Source: Burkholderiales bacterium (GTDB lineage: Bacteria > Pseudomonadota > Gammaproteobacteria > Burkholderiales > Burkholderiaceae_C). From it: 64,000 nt of DNA. The DNA is taken from contig JACRPO010000001.1 in assembly GCA_016223165.1 (NCBI GenBank), forward strand, positions 331,975 through 395,974. Reading direction: 5' to 3'. The notes beneath the pieces were generated by a model. The model was not told the DNA's origin. It ran no database searches and saw only the letters and a program-made list of their open reading frames with translations. Shown in pieces: positions 1 to 7,445 of the stretch. Every line of letters begins with the position of its first letter. Position 1 is the first letter of the stretch. The position numbers and the translations under genes were made by a program.

Positions 1-447
1 CAGATCCTCGCGCCGCTGCGCGGCCATGGCCACGCGCACCATGCCGCCCGGCCAGGGCGACGAGGCGGGCAGTGCCTGCGTCAGCACGTCCACTTCGATG
101 GCCGGCATGCCCACGCGGCCGCGGCCCGCGGGCTGTGGCGTCGGCGCCTGCTTTCCATAGATCGATTCGCCGCCGGCCGACAACAGCCAGAGATGCAGCC
201 CGTCGTGTCCGATGCCGAGGTCGTCGAGGTGGTGAAAGAGCGCCGCACGATCCCCTGAGCGCGCCGCCTCCTCGACGAAGTGGTGCACGACGCTCGCCTT
301 GCCGCGCAGCGCTGCGGCATCGGCCGCTTCGAGTTGCGCTCGCAGCGCCCGCTGCAGCCAGGTGGCGGTGGCGCCGAATATCAGCAGGGCCACGAGGCCC
401 AGTCCAAACGTCAATCGGACCGCGATGGAAGCGCGCTGCAGGGTCAT
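1..447 (-). CDS. copS: Heavy-metal sensor histidine kinase, N-terminal part (cut by window edge)
   Basis: The frame is open from an ATG at 447 to the window edge (149 codons). It begins MTLQRASIAVRLTFGLGLVA, giving a cytoplasmic stub and a first membrane segment (about residues 10-30), followed by a periplasmic region as in CopS/CusS-type copper sensor kinases. The kinase core lies outside the window. Its ATG overlaps the stop of the response regulator (ATGA), so the two are translationally coupled. It would sense periplasmic metal and phosphorylate the adjacent regulator. The assignment rests on the partner gene and the N-terminal architecture; metal specificity is inferred from the copper genes around it. 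Confidence 0.8.
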   Translation of the reverse strand, partial: MTLQRASIAVRLTFGLGLVALLIFGATATWLQRALRAQLEAADAAALRGKASVVHHFVEEAARSGDRAALFHHLDDLGIGHDGLHLWLLSAGGESIYGKQAPTPQPAGRGRVGMPAIEVDVLTQALPASSPWPGGMVRVAMAAQRREDL

Positions 448-1145
448 CGCAGCTCGGGTTCGTCGCCGCCTCGCAGCTCCAGCACGTAGCCCATGCCTCT
501 GACCGTGTGCAGCATCTTCGCCGGAAAGGGGTCGTCGAGCTTGGCGCGCAGGCGGCGGATCGCGACCTCGACCACGTTGGAGTCGCCGTCGAAGTCCATG
601 TCCCAGACCTGCTCGGTCAGCACGGTGCGCGACAGCACCTCGCCGCGGTGGCGAAGCAGCACCGACAGCAGGGTGTATTCGTGGGCCGTGAGCTCGAGGC
701 GCCGGCCGCCGCGCAATGCGCGCCGCCGCGTGGTGTCGAGCTCCAGGTCGCCCAGCACCATGCGGTCCGGCGCAGGCTGCATGTTCGCGCCGCCGCGGCG
801 CAGCACGGCCTGAATGCGCGCGAGCAGCTCGCTGAATGCAAAGGGCTTGACGAGATAGTCGTCGGCACCCGCGCGCAGGCCGCGCACGCGGTTCTCGACG
901 CTGTCGGCCGCGGTCAACATCAGCACCGGCGTCTGCCTGCTGCGGCGCAAGTCTTCCAGCAGCGCAAATCCGTCCAGACCCGGCAGCATGACGTCGAGAA
1001 GGATCAGGTCGTACCGGCCCTCGATCGCCAGGTGACGCCCTTCGATGCCGTCAGCAGCGACATCGACGACATAGCCGTTGTCGGCCAGCCCGCGCTTCAG
1101 GTGGCGGGCGAGCTTGGCGTTGTCTTCGACGAGCAGGATGCGCAT
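444..1145 (-). CDS. copR: Two-component response regulator, OmpR/CopR family
   Basis: The 233-residue protein has a receiver domain (acidic D7/D8 pocket, phospho-acceptor D51 in LLDVMLPG, conserved LVKPF lysine) and a C-terminal winged-helix domain (about 130-225) ending in the typical VRGMGYVLE motif. This is the length and order of CopR/CusR/PcoR regulators. It is encoded just before the kinase and after the Sel1-repeat gene on the same strand. Three matching CopR-type boxes in this window (2864-2879, 4298-4313, 4904-4918) are its probable targets, one being the promoter of its own operon. The CopR name is by family and context; CzcR- or IrlR-like specificity cannot be excluded. Confidence 0.88.
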   Translation of the reverse strand: MRILLVEDNAKLARHLKRGLADNGYVVDVAADGIEGRHLAIEGRYDLILLDVMLPGLDGFALLEDLRRSRQTPVLMLTAADSVENRVRGLRAGADDYLVKPFAFSELLARIQAVLRRGGANMQPAPDRMVLGDLELDTTRRRALRGGRRLELTAHEYTLLSVLLRHRGEVLSRTVLTEQVWDMDFDGDSNVVEVAIRRLRAKLDDPFPAKMLHTVRGMGYVLELRGGDEPELR

Positions 1146-1187
1146 ACCCGCACCGGGGCCGTCCCTGCGCCTGCTGGTTCGAGCGTG

Positions 1188-2735
1188 CTACGCCGCCAGC
1201 GCCATGCGCAGGGGCTGCCGCACGTGAAATGCCCATTTGGTGCCCTGGCGCAGCGTCTCGAGCGTCGTAGACCTCGCTTCGGCGAAGAACAGCGACTCCT
1301 CGGCGCCATGGCGAGCCAGCAAGTGCCGCAGCCGCACGGAACGCTTGCGCAAGTCCCCCTCCATCGGGGCGGCGTCCGGGCGCGCTTGTTCGAAGAAGGC
1401 CGCCGAGCGGCGCAGGCTCTGCGCTGCCTCCGCCGTCAGCGCGGGGATGGCGCGTGGCGTCGACAGCTTGGCCTGGGTGATGAACGGGTTCGGGCCGACA
1501 ACCAAGCCCCATGGGCGCACGGCGGTGGCAACGTCCACGCTCAGGCCTTCCAGCTTCGTGAGGCCGAAATCGCGCGCGGTGCGCAAGCGGCAGGCCATCC
1601 AGGGATCGTCGCGCCGGATCTCGGCGATCAGTCCGGCGGCCTCGCCTTCCGGCCCCGCCACCGGCAAGACCAGCGACCGCAACAGCCGCATCGCATGGTC
1701 ATCTCCCCGCTGTGCGGCCTGGTGCAGCCAGTGGATGCCTTGCTCCGACTCGTGCAGCGAGTGTGCCGAGCGCAGGATCAGCGCACCCAGCCGGCGCTGT
1801 GCAATGAGGGCTCCCGCGAGCGCCGCCTTCTCCAGGAAGAAGCGCGCCATCTGCGGGTTGGCAACCGAGGCATGGTTGTCGGAGTGCGCGCTGTACAGCA
1901 GCATCCACGCTTCGTCCTTGCCTGCGTCGGCAGCGCGCAGCAGCAGCGCAACGCCCTTGCGCATGTTCTGGCCGCTGACCAGCGACTGCGATTTCAGCGC
2001 CCCGGCATCGAGCCCGCACAGCGCCCGGCCGAGCAGCAGCGCGGCCGTCGCGCTGCCCCTGCGCACGCAATCCTCGAGCAGCGCCTCGATCCTGGCGCTC
2101 GGCGCCTCGAGGTCGAACTGGCGCAGTCCTTCGGCGTACACCAATGCACTGCAGACGATGTCGGCCAGCGCCTCGCGCACGCCGGGCGTGATGCGCAGCG
2201 CGCAGTTCAGCAAGCGGGGTATCAACTCGTCGTCCCGGGCAACGAGCGCACGTGTCAGGGCGAGCGGGATCACTTCATCGCCTTCGATGCCATGCTCACC
2301 GCCCAGCACGCCGAACACTTCCGCGTCGGGCGGTCTTGGCGACCGGGCCAGCGCACGCACGGCGGCGGGCGCAGCCGCATGGCCCGCCTGGGCCGCGAGC
2401 TCCAACCACCTCGTCGCATCGCCCGAGTTGCGGCTCGTCAACGCAGTCCACACGCCCAGCTTGATGCAGGCAACCGCCGACCCGGCCACGGCGGCAGCGC
2501 GCAGCGCGCGCAACTGCTCGAGGCGAACGATCTCGTGCAGTGCGAGCGACTCCGCGACGATGATGGAGGCCGAAGGCAGGCTCGCGACGGATGGGTGCGA
2601 GAGGTACTCCAGCCCCAGTGTCGGGTGCCGCGCAAAGCCTTCGCTGCCCTGGAGGTAGCGCCTTCCTGCTTCGCAGCGGGCCGCCGCATCGCCTGCGCGG
2701 GCGCGGGCCAGCAGTTGGATATCCTGTCTTCGCAT
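1188..2735 (-). CDS. Sel1-like repeat protein of the copRS operon
   Basis: The protein of about 515 residues is rich in alpha-helical Ala/Leu repeats of Sel1/TPR type (for example GRALCGLDAG, LLLRAADAGKDEAWMLLY, LHQAAQRGDDHAMRLL), which usually serve as protein-interaction scaffolds. The ATG at 2735 is preferred over an upstream in-frame one because GGAG precedes it by 8 nt and the upstream extension is low-complexity Arg-rich. No signal peptide is visible. It lies 42 bp upstream of the regulator gene on the same strand and behind a CopR-type box, so it is probably co-expressed with copRS. Its role is unknown; an accessory part in metal signalling is a guess from position. Confidence 0.7.
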   Translation of the reverse strand: MRRQDIQLLARARAGDAAARCEAGRRYLQGSEGFARHPTLGLEYLSHPSVASLPSASIIVAESLALHEIVRLEQLRALRAAAVAGSAVACIKLGVWTALTSRNSGDATRWLELAAQAGHAAAPAAVRALARSPRPPDAEVFGVLGGEHGIEGDEVIPLALTRALVARDDELIPRLLNCALRITPGVREALADIVCSALVYAEGLRQFDLEAPSARIEALLEDCVRRGSATAALLLGRALCGLDAGALKSQSLVSGQNMRKGVALLLRAADAGKDEAWMLLYSAHSDNHASVANPQMARFFLEKAALAGALIAQRRLGALILRSAHSLHESEQGIHWLHQAAQRGDDHAMRLLRSLVLPVAGPEGEAAGLIAEIRRDDPWMACRLRTARDFGLTKLEGLSVDVATAVRPWGLVVGPNPFITQAKLSTPRAIPALTAEAAQSLRRSAAFFEQARPDAAPMEGDLRKRSVRLRHLLARHGAEESLFFAEARSTTLETLRQGTKWAFHVRQPLRMALAA

Positions 2736-2824
2736 TTCTTCGGCTCCGGTTCGGCATCGCCGCAACGGCGGAAGCCCGAACTGCCTCCGCGCGCTGACGG
2801 TTCCCCGTCTTCGATGACCCGGCA

Positions 2825-2879
2825 ACGTTAGAAATGCGTGGGCGACGGATCGCTTGCCGAAACATTACGGCGCCGTCAT
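2825..2879 (-). promoter_or_regulatory. CopR-type box and promoter for the Sel1-copRS operon
   Basis: Read on the minus strand, ATGACGGCGCCGTAAT (2879-2864) is a dyad of the form TGAC-N6-GTAA, which matches the motif described for CopR in Pseudomonas. A -10 like hexamer TAACGT (2830-2825) starts exactly 49 nt after the first base of the box. The same 49-nt spacing recurs at the boxes near 4298 and 4904. No good -35 is present, as expected for an activator-dependent promoter. It faces the Sel1 gene, which implies autoregulation of copRS. It might also affect the divergent porin, whose start is 308 bp away. The rest of 2880-3186 shows no further recognisable signal. Confidence 0.6.
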
Positions 2880-3186
2880 CCGGGCGGGCGTTCTCCGATC
2901 GCAGGTTCTCAGGGCCAGCGGGCACCGCGTCGAGGCGCGGGCAAGGAGGCACAGGGCCCTTGTGGCCCGACCGAGACGGCTGGCCAGCGACCCTATGGGG
3001 CAGTGCTAGCACGGCCCCCGCCATTCGTGCCGGCAGGCTCGCCGCCTGCGGGGTCTGTCTCTAGGCTGCGGCCAGCGCCCTGGCTTCCGTTCGCCGCCTG
3101 GCGCCGCAGGTTTCCATCGTGGAGGCTGAAGGCGCGCGCAGCGAGCGAGCAGGGTGTTCCCCTGTCCAACATCGGAGATAGCTCTC

Positions 3187-4224
3187 ATGAAGAAAACACT
3201 GGTTGCCTTCGCCACCCTTGCGGGTCTTTCCGCAACGGCGTTCGCTCAATCGTCGGTGACGCTGTTCGGTATCGTCGATGCCGCCGCCCGCCAGGTGAAG
3301 AACGGCAGCGCCGGCTCGCTGAAGCAGCTGGCCTCGGGATCGAACGCGACCTCGCGGTTCGGCTTGCGCGGCGTGGAAGACCTGGGAGGTGGCCTGCGCG
3401 CCGGGTTCCATCTCGAGTCGCAGATCACCCTGGACACGGGCACCGCGGACGCAACCAAGTTCTGGGGCCGCCGCTCGACGGTCAGCCTGCTGGGCGGCTT
3501 TGGCGAGCTCCGCCTGGGACGCGACTACACGCCAACGGCCTACAACACATTCACCGACGAATTCGGCATCGTCGGCGTCGGCTCGCGCGGCATCTTCAGC
3601 TACGGCGCCGGCTCCAACCTGGGTAGCCCGGCAACCACGGTGCTGCGGGTGGACAACTCGGTCGGCTACTTCCTGCCCAGCCTCGGCGGGGTTTACGGCC
3701 ACGTCCAGGTCGCGGCGGGCGAAGGCGTGGTGGGCAACAAGTACATCGGCGGCCGCTTCGGCTATGCCGGGGGACCGGTGAACGTCGGCTTCGCCTATGG
3801 GAAGACCGAAATTGGCACGGGCACGCCGGACTTCAAGAACTGGAACGTGATGTTCAACTACAAGCTCGGCCCCGCGACGTTGTACACGTTGTACGACGTG
3901 AAGGAGTGGGGCGTGCGCGAGACCAAGGATGCCTCGATCGGGATGTCGGTGGTCATGGGCGTGGGGGAACTCAGGCTGGGCTACACGCGCGCCGACCGCT
4001 CGGGCGGTGCCGCTGGATCGGGCTTCGCGGACGCCGACGACAGCACCCGGCTGGGCGTCGGCTACGTTTACAACCTGTCCAGGCGTACGGCGCTGTACAC
4101 GACCTACGGCCAAGTGACCAACAAGGCCGCGGCGCGCAGCTCGGTCCTGTACACGCCGCCGGCGGGCATGCTGGGCGGCCAGAAGTCGTCGGGCTTCGAA
4201 GGCGGCGTCCGGCACGTCTTCTGA
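3187..4224 (+). CDS. Outer-membrane general porin (Gram-negative porin family)
   Basis: A signal peptide (MKKTLVAFATLAGLSATAFA) is followed by QSSVTLFGIVDAA and a beta-barrel with the motifs SRFGLRGVEDLGGGL, FWGRRSTVSLLG and GELRLGRDYTP, typical of Neisseria/Burkholderia 16-stranded trimeric porins. The protein has 345 residues and ends in VRHVF, the C-terminal aromatic signal read by the BAM machinery. The start is set by GGAG at 3174-3177. It is divergent from the Sel1-copRS genes. It would pass small hydrophilic solutes; whether it is tuned by copper is unknown, since the CopR box nearby points the other way. Confidence 0.9.
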   Translation: MKKTLVAFATLAGLSATAFAQSSVTLFGIVDAAARQVKNGSAGSLKQLASGSNATSRFGLRGVEDLGGGLRAGFHLESQITLDTGTADATKFWGRRSTVSLLGGFGELRLGRDYTPTAYNTFTDEFGIVGVGSRGIFSYGAGSNLGSPATTVLRVDNSVGYFLPSLGGVYGHVQVAAGEGVVGNKYIGGRFGYAGGPVNVGFAYGKTEIGTGTPDFKNWNVMFNYKLGPATLYTLYDVKEWGVRETKDASIGMSVVMGVGELRLGYTRADRSGGAAGSGFADADDSTRLGVGYVYNLSRRTALYTTYGQVTNKAAARSSVLYTPPAGMLGGQKSSGFEGGVRHVF

Positions 4225-4297
4225 GCGTCTGAGCCGCGCATTGCCGCGCGCCGTCGCCATGCGCCGGCGCGCGCCTCTCTCGGCGCGGCAACGCCGG

Positions 4298-4352
4298 ATG
4301 ACAAACTCGTCATCGGACGGCAAGTGACCTGTCGCTGTCGGATTCCTAGAGT
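4298..4352 (+). promoter_or_regulatory. CopR-type box and promoter for the DUF4148 gene
   Basis: ATGACAAACTCGTCAT (4298-4313) is a perfect 5-bp inverted repeat with a 6-bp spacer. A -10 like TAGAGT begins at 4347, exactly 49 nt from the box start, as in the two sister promoters. The gene starts at 4427. CopR/CusR binding is inferred from sequence form and from the copR gene in the same window. Confidence 0.62.
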
Positions 4353-4426
4353 GCGCTCACGGTGCAACGCGGCACCGCAATCGGCGGGTGTCCACGAGGC
4401 GTCCCGCCAGCGACCAGGAGTCCATC

Positions 4427-4846
4427 ATGAACGTTCGTCTCAGTCTCGGTCTGATTGCACTGGCCAGCGCCGTGTCGCTGCCCGTGCTGGCAACCTCGGG
4501 CTATACCAATGTCGGCGGTGAAGTCGGCGCTGTCCCGCACGCGATGCCGTCCGTGAAGTCGCGCGCCGACGTGCTGAACGACCTGGCGGCGTGGAAACGC
4601 AATCCGGTCAACGCCGACGGCTGGCGCGATGTCGGCGGCGATGTCGGCTGGGTGTACGAAGGGCGGGCGAGCACCACCACGCGAGCTGCCGTGATCCAGG
4701 AGCTGATGCAGGCGAAGCGCAACCCGGTCTCAGCCGATGGCTGGCTCGATGTCGGCGGCGAGGCGGGTGCGGTCTACGTCGGCAATCGCCGTGAAGCGAG
4801 CGATGCGCATGCCGCCGCGGCGCTGCGTTCGGCTGCGCGCAGGTAG
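4427..4846 (+). CDS. Small secreted DUF4148-like protein with an internal repeat
   Basis: The protein of about 139 residues has a signal peptide (MNVRLSLGLIALASAVSLPVLA). The mature part carries two near-identical segments of about 34 residues: R-A-D-V-L-N-D-L then AWKRNPVNADGWRDVGGD, and R-A-A-V-I-Q-E-L then AKRNPVSADGWLDVGGE. A third partial copy (GYTNVGGEVGAV) opens the mature protein. The arrangement resembles the DUF4148 proteins common in Burkholderiales. The start is fixed by AGGAG at 4416-4420. It stands alone behind a CopR-type box, so it is probably a copper-induced periplasmic protein of unknown function. It has no Cys or Met cluster, so direct copper binding is not evident. Confidence 0.7.
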   Translation: MNVRLSLGLIALASAVSLPVLATSGYTNVGGEVGAVPHAMPSVKSRADVLNDLAAWKRNPVNADGWRDVGGDVGWVYEGRASTTTRAAVIQELMQAKRNPVSADGWLDVGGEAGAVYVGNRREASDAHAAAALRSAARR

Positions 4847-4903
4847 CCCGCGGTCGCCCCGCGGACACTTCGCGCCACACGGACCGGCCCGCGGGGGCGA
4901 AAG

Positions 4904-4958
4904 ATGACGGAGCCGTAAGGAACGGGTATGGCGCCTGTCAGCAGGCGCCTCCTATAGT
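4904..4958 (+). promoter_or_regulatory. CopR-type box and promoter for the main copper operon
   Basis: ATGACGGAGCCGTAAG (4904-4919) is a TGAC-N6-GTAA box. A strong -10 like TATAGT (4953-4958) begins exactly 49 nt from the box start. Between them lies GGCGCCTGTCAGCAGGCGCC (4930-4949), itself an inverted repeat. The first downstream start is at 5020. This probably drives the operon from the CopL-like gene through the multicopper oxidase. Confidence 0.62.
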
Positions 4959-5019
4959 CCGCGGCAGGCCTCGACGGCGCCGCCGGCGCGCGCTTTTTTG
5001 GGTACGGTAAAGTCCGATC

Positions 5020-5490
5020 ATGCTCGGCGCACTGCGCAGCCTCGTCATCTGCTTCATGGCAGCGGTGATTCCCCTGAAGGGGCTCGCCGGCGCGAGCATG
5101 CTCGGCTGCGGCCCGGGGCACCACGGCAGCACGAGCACGCAGGAAAGCGGCTCGACGCGGCCGGCGCCGGGCCCCGGCGAGCACGCTGCGCACGCGGTGC
5201 ATCACGCTCCAGAATCGTCCGCCGCCGTCCCTCGTGAGAGTTCGCGGGCCAGTGCGTCCGATGCTGTTCCCGCTGAGTCGGCCAGGTCGGGGCAGGCAGA
5301 CGATCACCGCGTGGCCGTGACCAAGTGCAGCAGTTGTGCCCCTTGCTGCGCGGCGGCCGCGCCGGGCAGTGAACCCGTGCGTCTGCCCGAGTTCCAGACC
5401 ACCATCCGGATTGCGGCCCTGCGTGCGCAGCCGCACGTCGGCGTGGACCCCGACGTCCCTCTCAGGCCCCCGCGCCCCCTCCTCGCCTGA
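5020..5490 (+). CDS. CopL-like His/Cys-rich secreted copper protein
   Basis: This 156-residue protein has an N-terminal signal segment (MLGALRSLVICFMAAVIPLK), a low-complexity His/Ala/Ser-rich middle (HAAHAVHHAPE) and a Cys cluster KCSSCAPCC at about residues 104-112. It ends in RPPRPLLA. This is the general layout of CopL-family metal-binding regulatory proteins found at the head of copper operons in Xanthomonas and Burkholderiales. It is the first gene after a CopR-type promoter. The His and Cys clusters suggest periplasmic Cu binding. Family membership is a recognition call without alignment. Confidence 0.6.
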   Translation: MLGALRSLVICFMAAVIPLKGLAGASMLGCGPGHHGSTSTQESGSTRPAPGPGEHAAHAVHHAPESSAAVPRESSRASASDAVPAESARSGQADDHRVAVTKCSSCAPCCAAAAPGSEPVRLPEFQTTIRIAALRAQPHVGVDPDVPLRPPRPLLA

Positions 5491-5592
5491 ACGTTCGCTG
5501 CCCGGCGCCGCCGTGCCGCTCGCAGCCCGAACCTGATCCGGTCCATGCCGCCAGTCCGGCAACGACCGCATGATTCAAGTCGCGAGGTTTTC

Positions 5593-5937
5593 ATGTCCGA
5601 GATTCGCTTGCGCTGGCTGCTGCCGGCGCTGATGCTGGCGAGCACTGCGTACGCTCACGCCCAGACGCCCACCCGCGCCAGGCCTGACCCATTGTCTGCG
5701 GCGGCCGAGGTTCCGTCCGCACAGTACCAATCGTCGTTGGCTCGCTACCAGCGCCATGCCGATCAGCCGGTCGGCTCGTGGAAAGCCGTCAACGAAACAG
5801 TCAACCGTGTCGGCGGCTGGCGCGCCTATGCCCGCGAGGCGCAGGAGGCGCCAGCCCCCGCGGCGGCGCCCGCACCTGCAAGCGCCCACCCGGCGAGCCC
5901 GCCGACACCGTCCCCCGCGGGGCGCAAGCAGCCATGA
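5593..5937 (+). CDS. Small periplasmic protein of the copper operon
   Basis: The 114-residue protein has a signal peptide (MSEIRLRWLLPALMLASTAY, cleaved near AHA-QT). A short conserved-looking core follows, YQSSLARYQRHADQPVGSWK and NETVNRVGGWRAYAREAQ, and then a Pro/Ala-rich tail. Similar small proteins precede TolC-family genes in other betaproteobacterial copper clusters, in my recollection. The stop overlaps the start of the TolC-like gene (ATGA), which argues for translational coupling. No Cys or Met motif is seen. Its function is unknown. Confidence 0.65.
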   Translation: MSEIRLRWLLPALMLASTAYAHAQTPTRARPDPLSAAAEVPSAQYQSSLARYQRHADQPVGSWKAVNETVNRVGGWRAYAREAQEAPAPAAAPAPASAHPASPPTPSPAGRKQP

Positions 5938-7403
5938 GGGCCGAACGGATGAACCGGACTCCCCGAGCGAGCGCGCGGACCGGGGCGCATCGGGGCTCGC
6001 AACCGCGATACGGCCTTGCTGCCCTGTTGCTCACGACGGCCCTGCTGGGCGGCTGCGCCGGCCTTTCGCCCGACGCAGGCTTCGGCACCGTGGAGTCGGC
6101 TGCCAAGGACCGCTTGGGCAAGGACCTGAAGTGGTCGCGCAGCGATGCCGATCAGGACGCCATCGACAAGCGCGTGGCCGAGTTGCTCGTCAAGCCCTTG
6201 AGCGTCGACGACGCCGTGCAACTGGCGCTGCTGAACAACCGCGGTCTGCAGGCGCGCTTCCATGACCTCGGCATCACCGAGGCCGAAGTCGTGCAGGCCG
6301 GGCGGCTGCCGAACCCCGGTTTCAGCTTCGGGCGGCTTCGCCAAGGCGACGAGCGCGAAATCGAGCGCGGCCTGCATTTCAATCTGGCGCGGCTGCTCGC
6401 GCTGCCGTTGGTCGTGCGGCTCGAAGCGCGGCGCTTCGAGCAGATCAAGAGTCAAGTGGCGATGGACGTGATCTCGCACGCGGCCGCCACGCGCAAGGCG
6501 TACTTCCAGGCAGTGGCGGCGGAAGAGACCGTGCGCTACATGCATCAGGTCAAGGAGACCGCCGAGGCCAGCGCCGAACTTGCCCGCCGCATGGAGCAGG
6601 CGGGCAACTTCAACAAACTCGCACGCGCGCGCGAGCAGGGCTTCTACGCCGACGCAGCGCTCGGCCTGGCGCGTGCCGAGCAGATGCATCGGGCTTCGAA
6701 AGAACAGCTGACGAGACTGCTGGGCCTGTGGGGCGCCCAAACGCGATTCCGGTTGCCCGAGCGCCTGCCCGACCTGCCCGGCGCGCCGAAGGAGCAGCCC
6801 GATGTCGAGCGCCTGGCGATGAGCCAGCGGCTGGACGTGCTGGCCGCCAAGCTCGGCGCCGAACAGACGGCGCGCAACCTGGGCCTGACGCGGGCGACGC
6901 GGTTCGTGAACGTGCTCGAACTCGGCCTCGTGCGCAATACGTTCAACGACGCGCCAAGGGAGACCGGCTGGGAGGTCGGCATCGAGCTGCCGCTGTTCGA
7001 CTGGGGCGATGCGCGCGTGGCGCGCGCCGAGGGCATCTACATGCAGGCTGTGCACCGCGCGGCGCAGACGGCGATCGATGCCCGCTCGGAAGTGCGGGAG
7101 GCCTACGGCAACTACCGCAGCGCCTACGACATCGCGCGCCACCAGCGCGACGAGATCGTGCCGCTGAAGAAGCGCATCTCCGAGGAGCAATTGCTTCGCT
7201 ACAACGGCATGTTGATCGGCGTGTTCGAGCTGCTCGCCGATGCGCGCTCGCAGATCGCCAGCGTCAACGCCTATATCGAGGCGCTGCGCGACTTCTGGCT
7301 CGCCCAGGCCGACCTCGAGATGGCCCTCATCGGCAAGGCGGCTGTCCCGATGCCGGCCGGCCCGCGGGCCGCGGTGACGGAAGGCGGCGGTGAGGCGCAT
7401 TGA
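5934..7403 (+). CDS. TolC-family outer-membrane efflux lipoprotein
   Basis: The protein has about 489 residues. A long positively charged leader precedes a lipobox (LLTTALLGGC), so the mature protein should be lipid-anchored as in CusC/OprM. Two TolC repeats follow, with the helical duplications around VDDAVQLALLNNRGLQARFH and WEVGIELPLFDWGDARVARA. It would form the outer-membrane exit duct. No RND pump or adaptor gene is adjacent; the next gene is a multicopper oxidase. It could serve the CusAB encoded 45 kb away or another pump. The start at 5934 overlaps the previous stop; 5949 is an alternative. Confidence 0.85.
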   Translation: MRAERMNRTPRASARTGAHRGSQPRYGLAALLLTTALLGGCAGLSPDAGFGTVESAAKDRLGKDLKWSRSDADQDAIDKRVAELLVKPLSVDDAVQLALLNNRGLQARFHDLGITEAEVVQAGRLPNPGFSFGRLRQGDEREIERGLHFNLARLLALPLVVRLEARRFEQIKSQVAMDVISHAAATRKAYFQAVAAEETVRYMHQVKETAEASAELARRMEQAGNFNKLARAREQGFYADAALGLARAEQMHRASKEQLTRLLGLWGAQTRFRLPERLPDLPGAPKEQPDVERLAMSQRLDVLAAKLGAEQTARNLGLTRATRFVNVLELGLVRNTFNDAPRETGWEVGIELPLFDWGDARVARAEGIYMQAVHRAAQTAIDARSEVREAYGNYRSAYDIARHQRDEIVPLKKRISEEQLLRYNGMLIGVFELLADARSQIASVNAYIEALRDFWLAQADLEMALIGKAAVPMPAGPRAAVTEGGGEAH

Positions 7404-7445
7404 TGCCTCACATGCGCCTCACAAGAACCCACAAGGATCTCGAAC

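Noticed and set aside
72..2831. Very long plus-strand open frame (919 codons) over copR and the Sel1 gene
   Set aside because: It is antisense to two well-supported genes, has Arg/Gln/Ala-rich non-protein-like composition and no recognisable domain. It is a product of high GC content.
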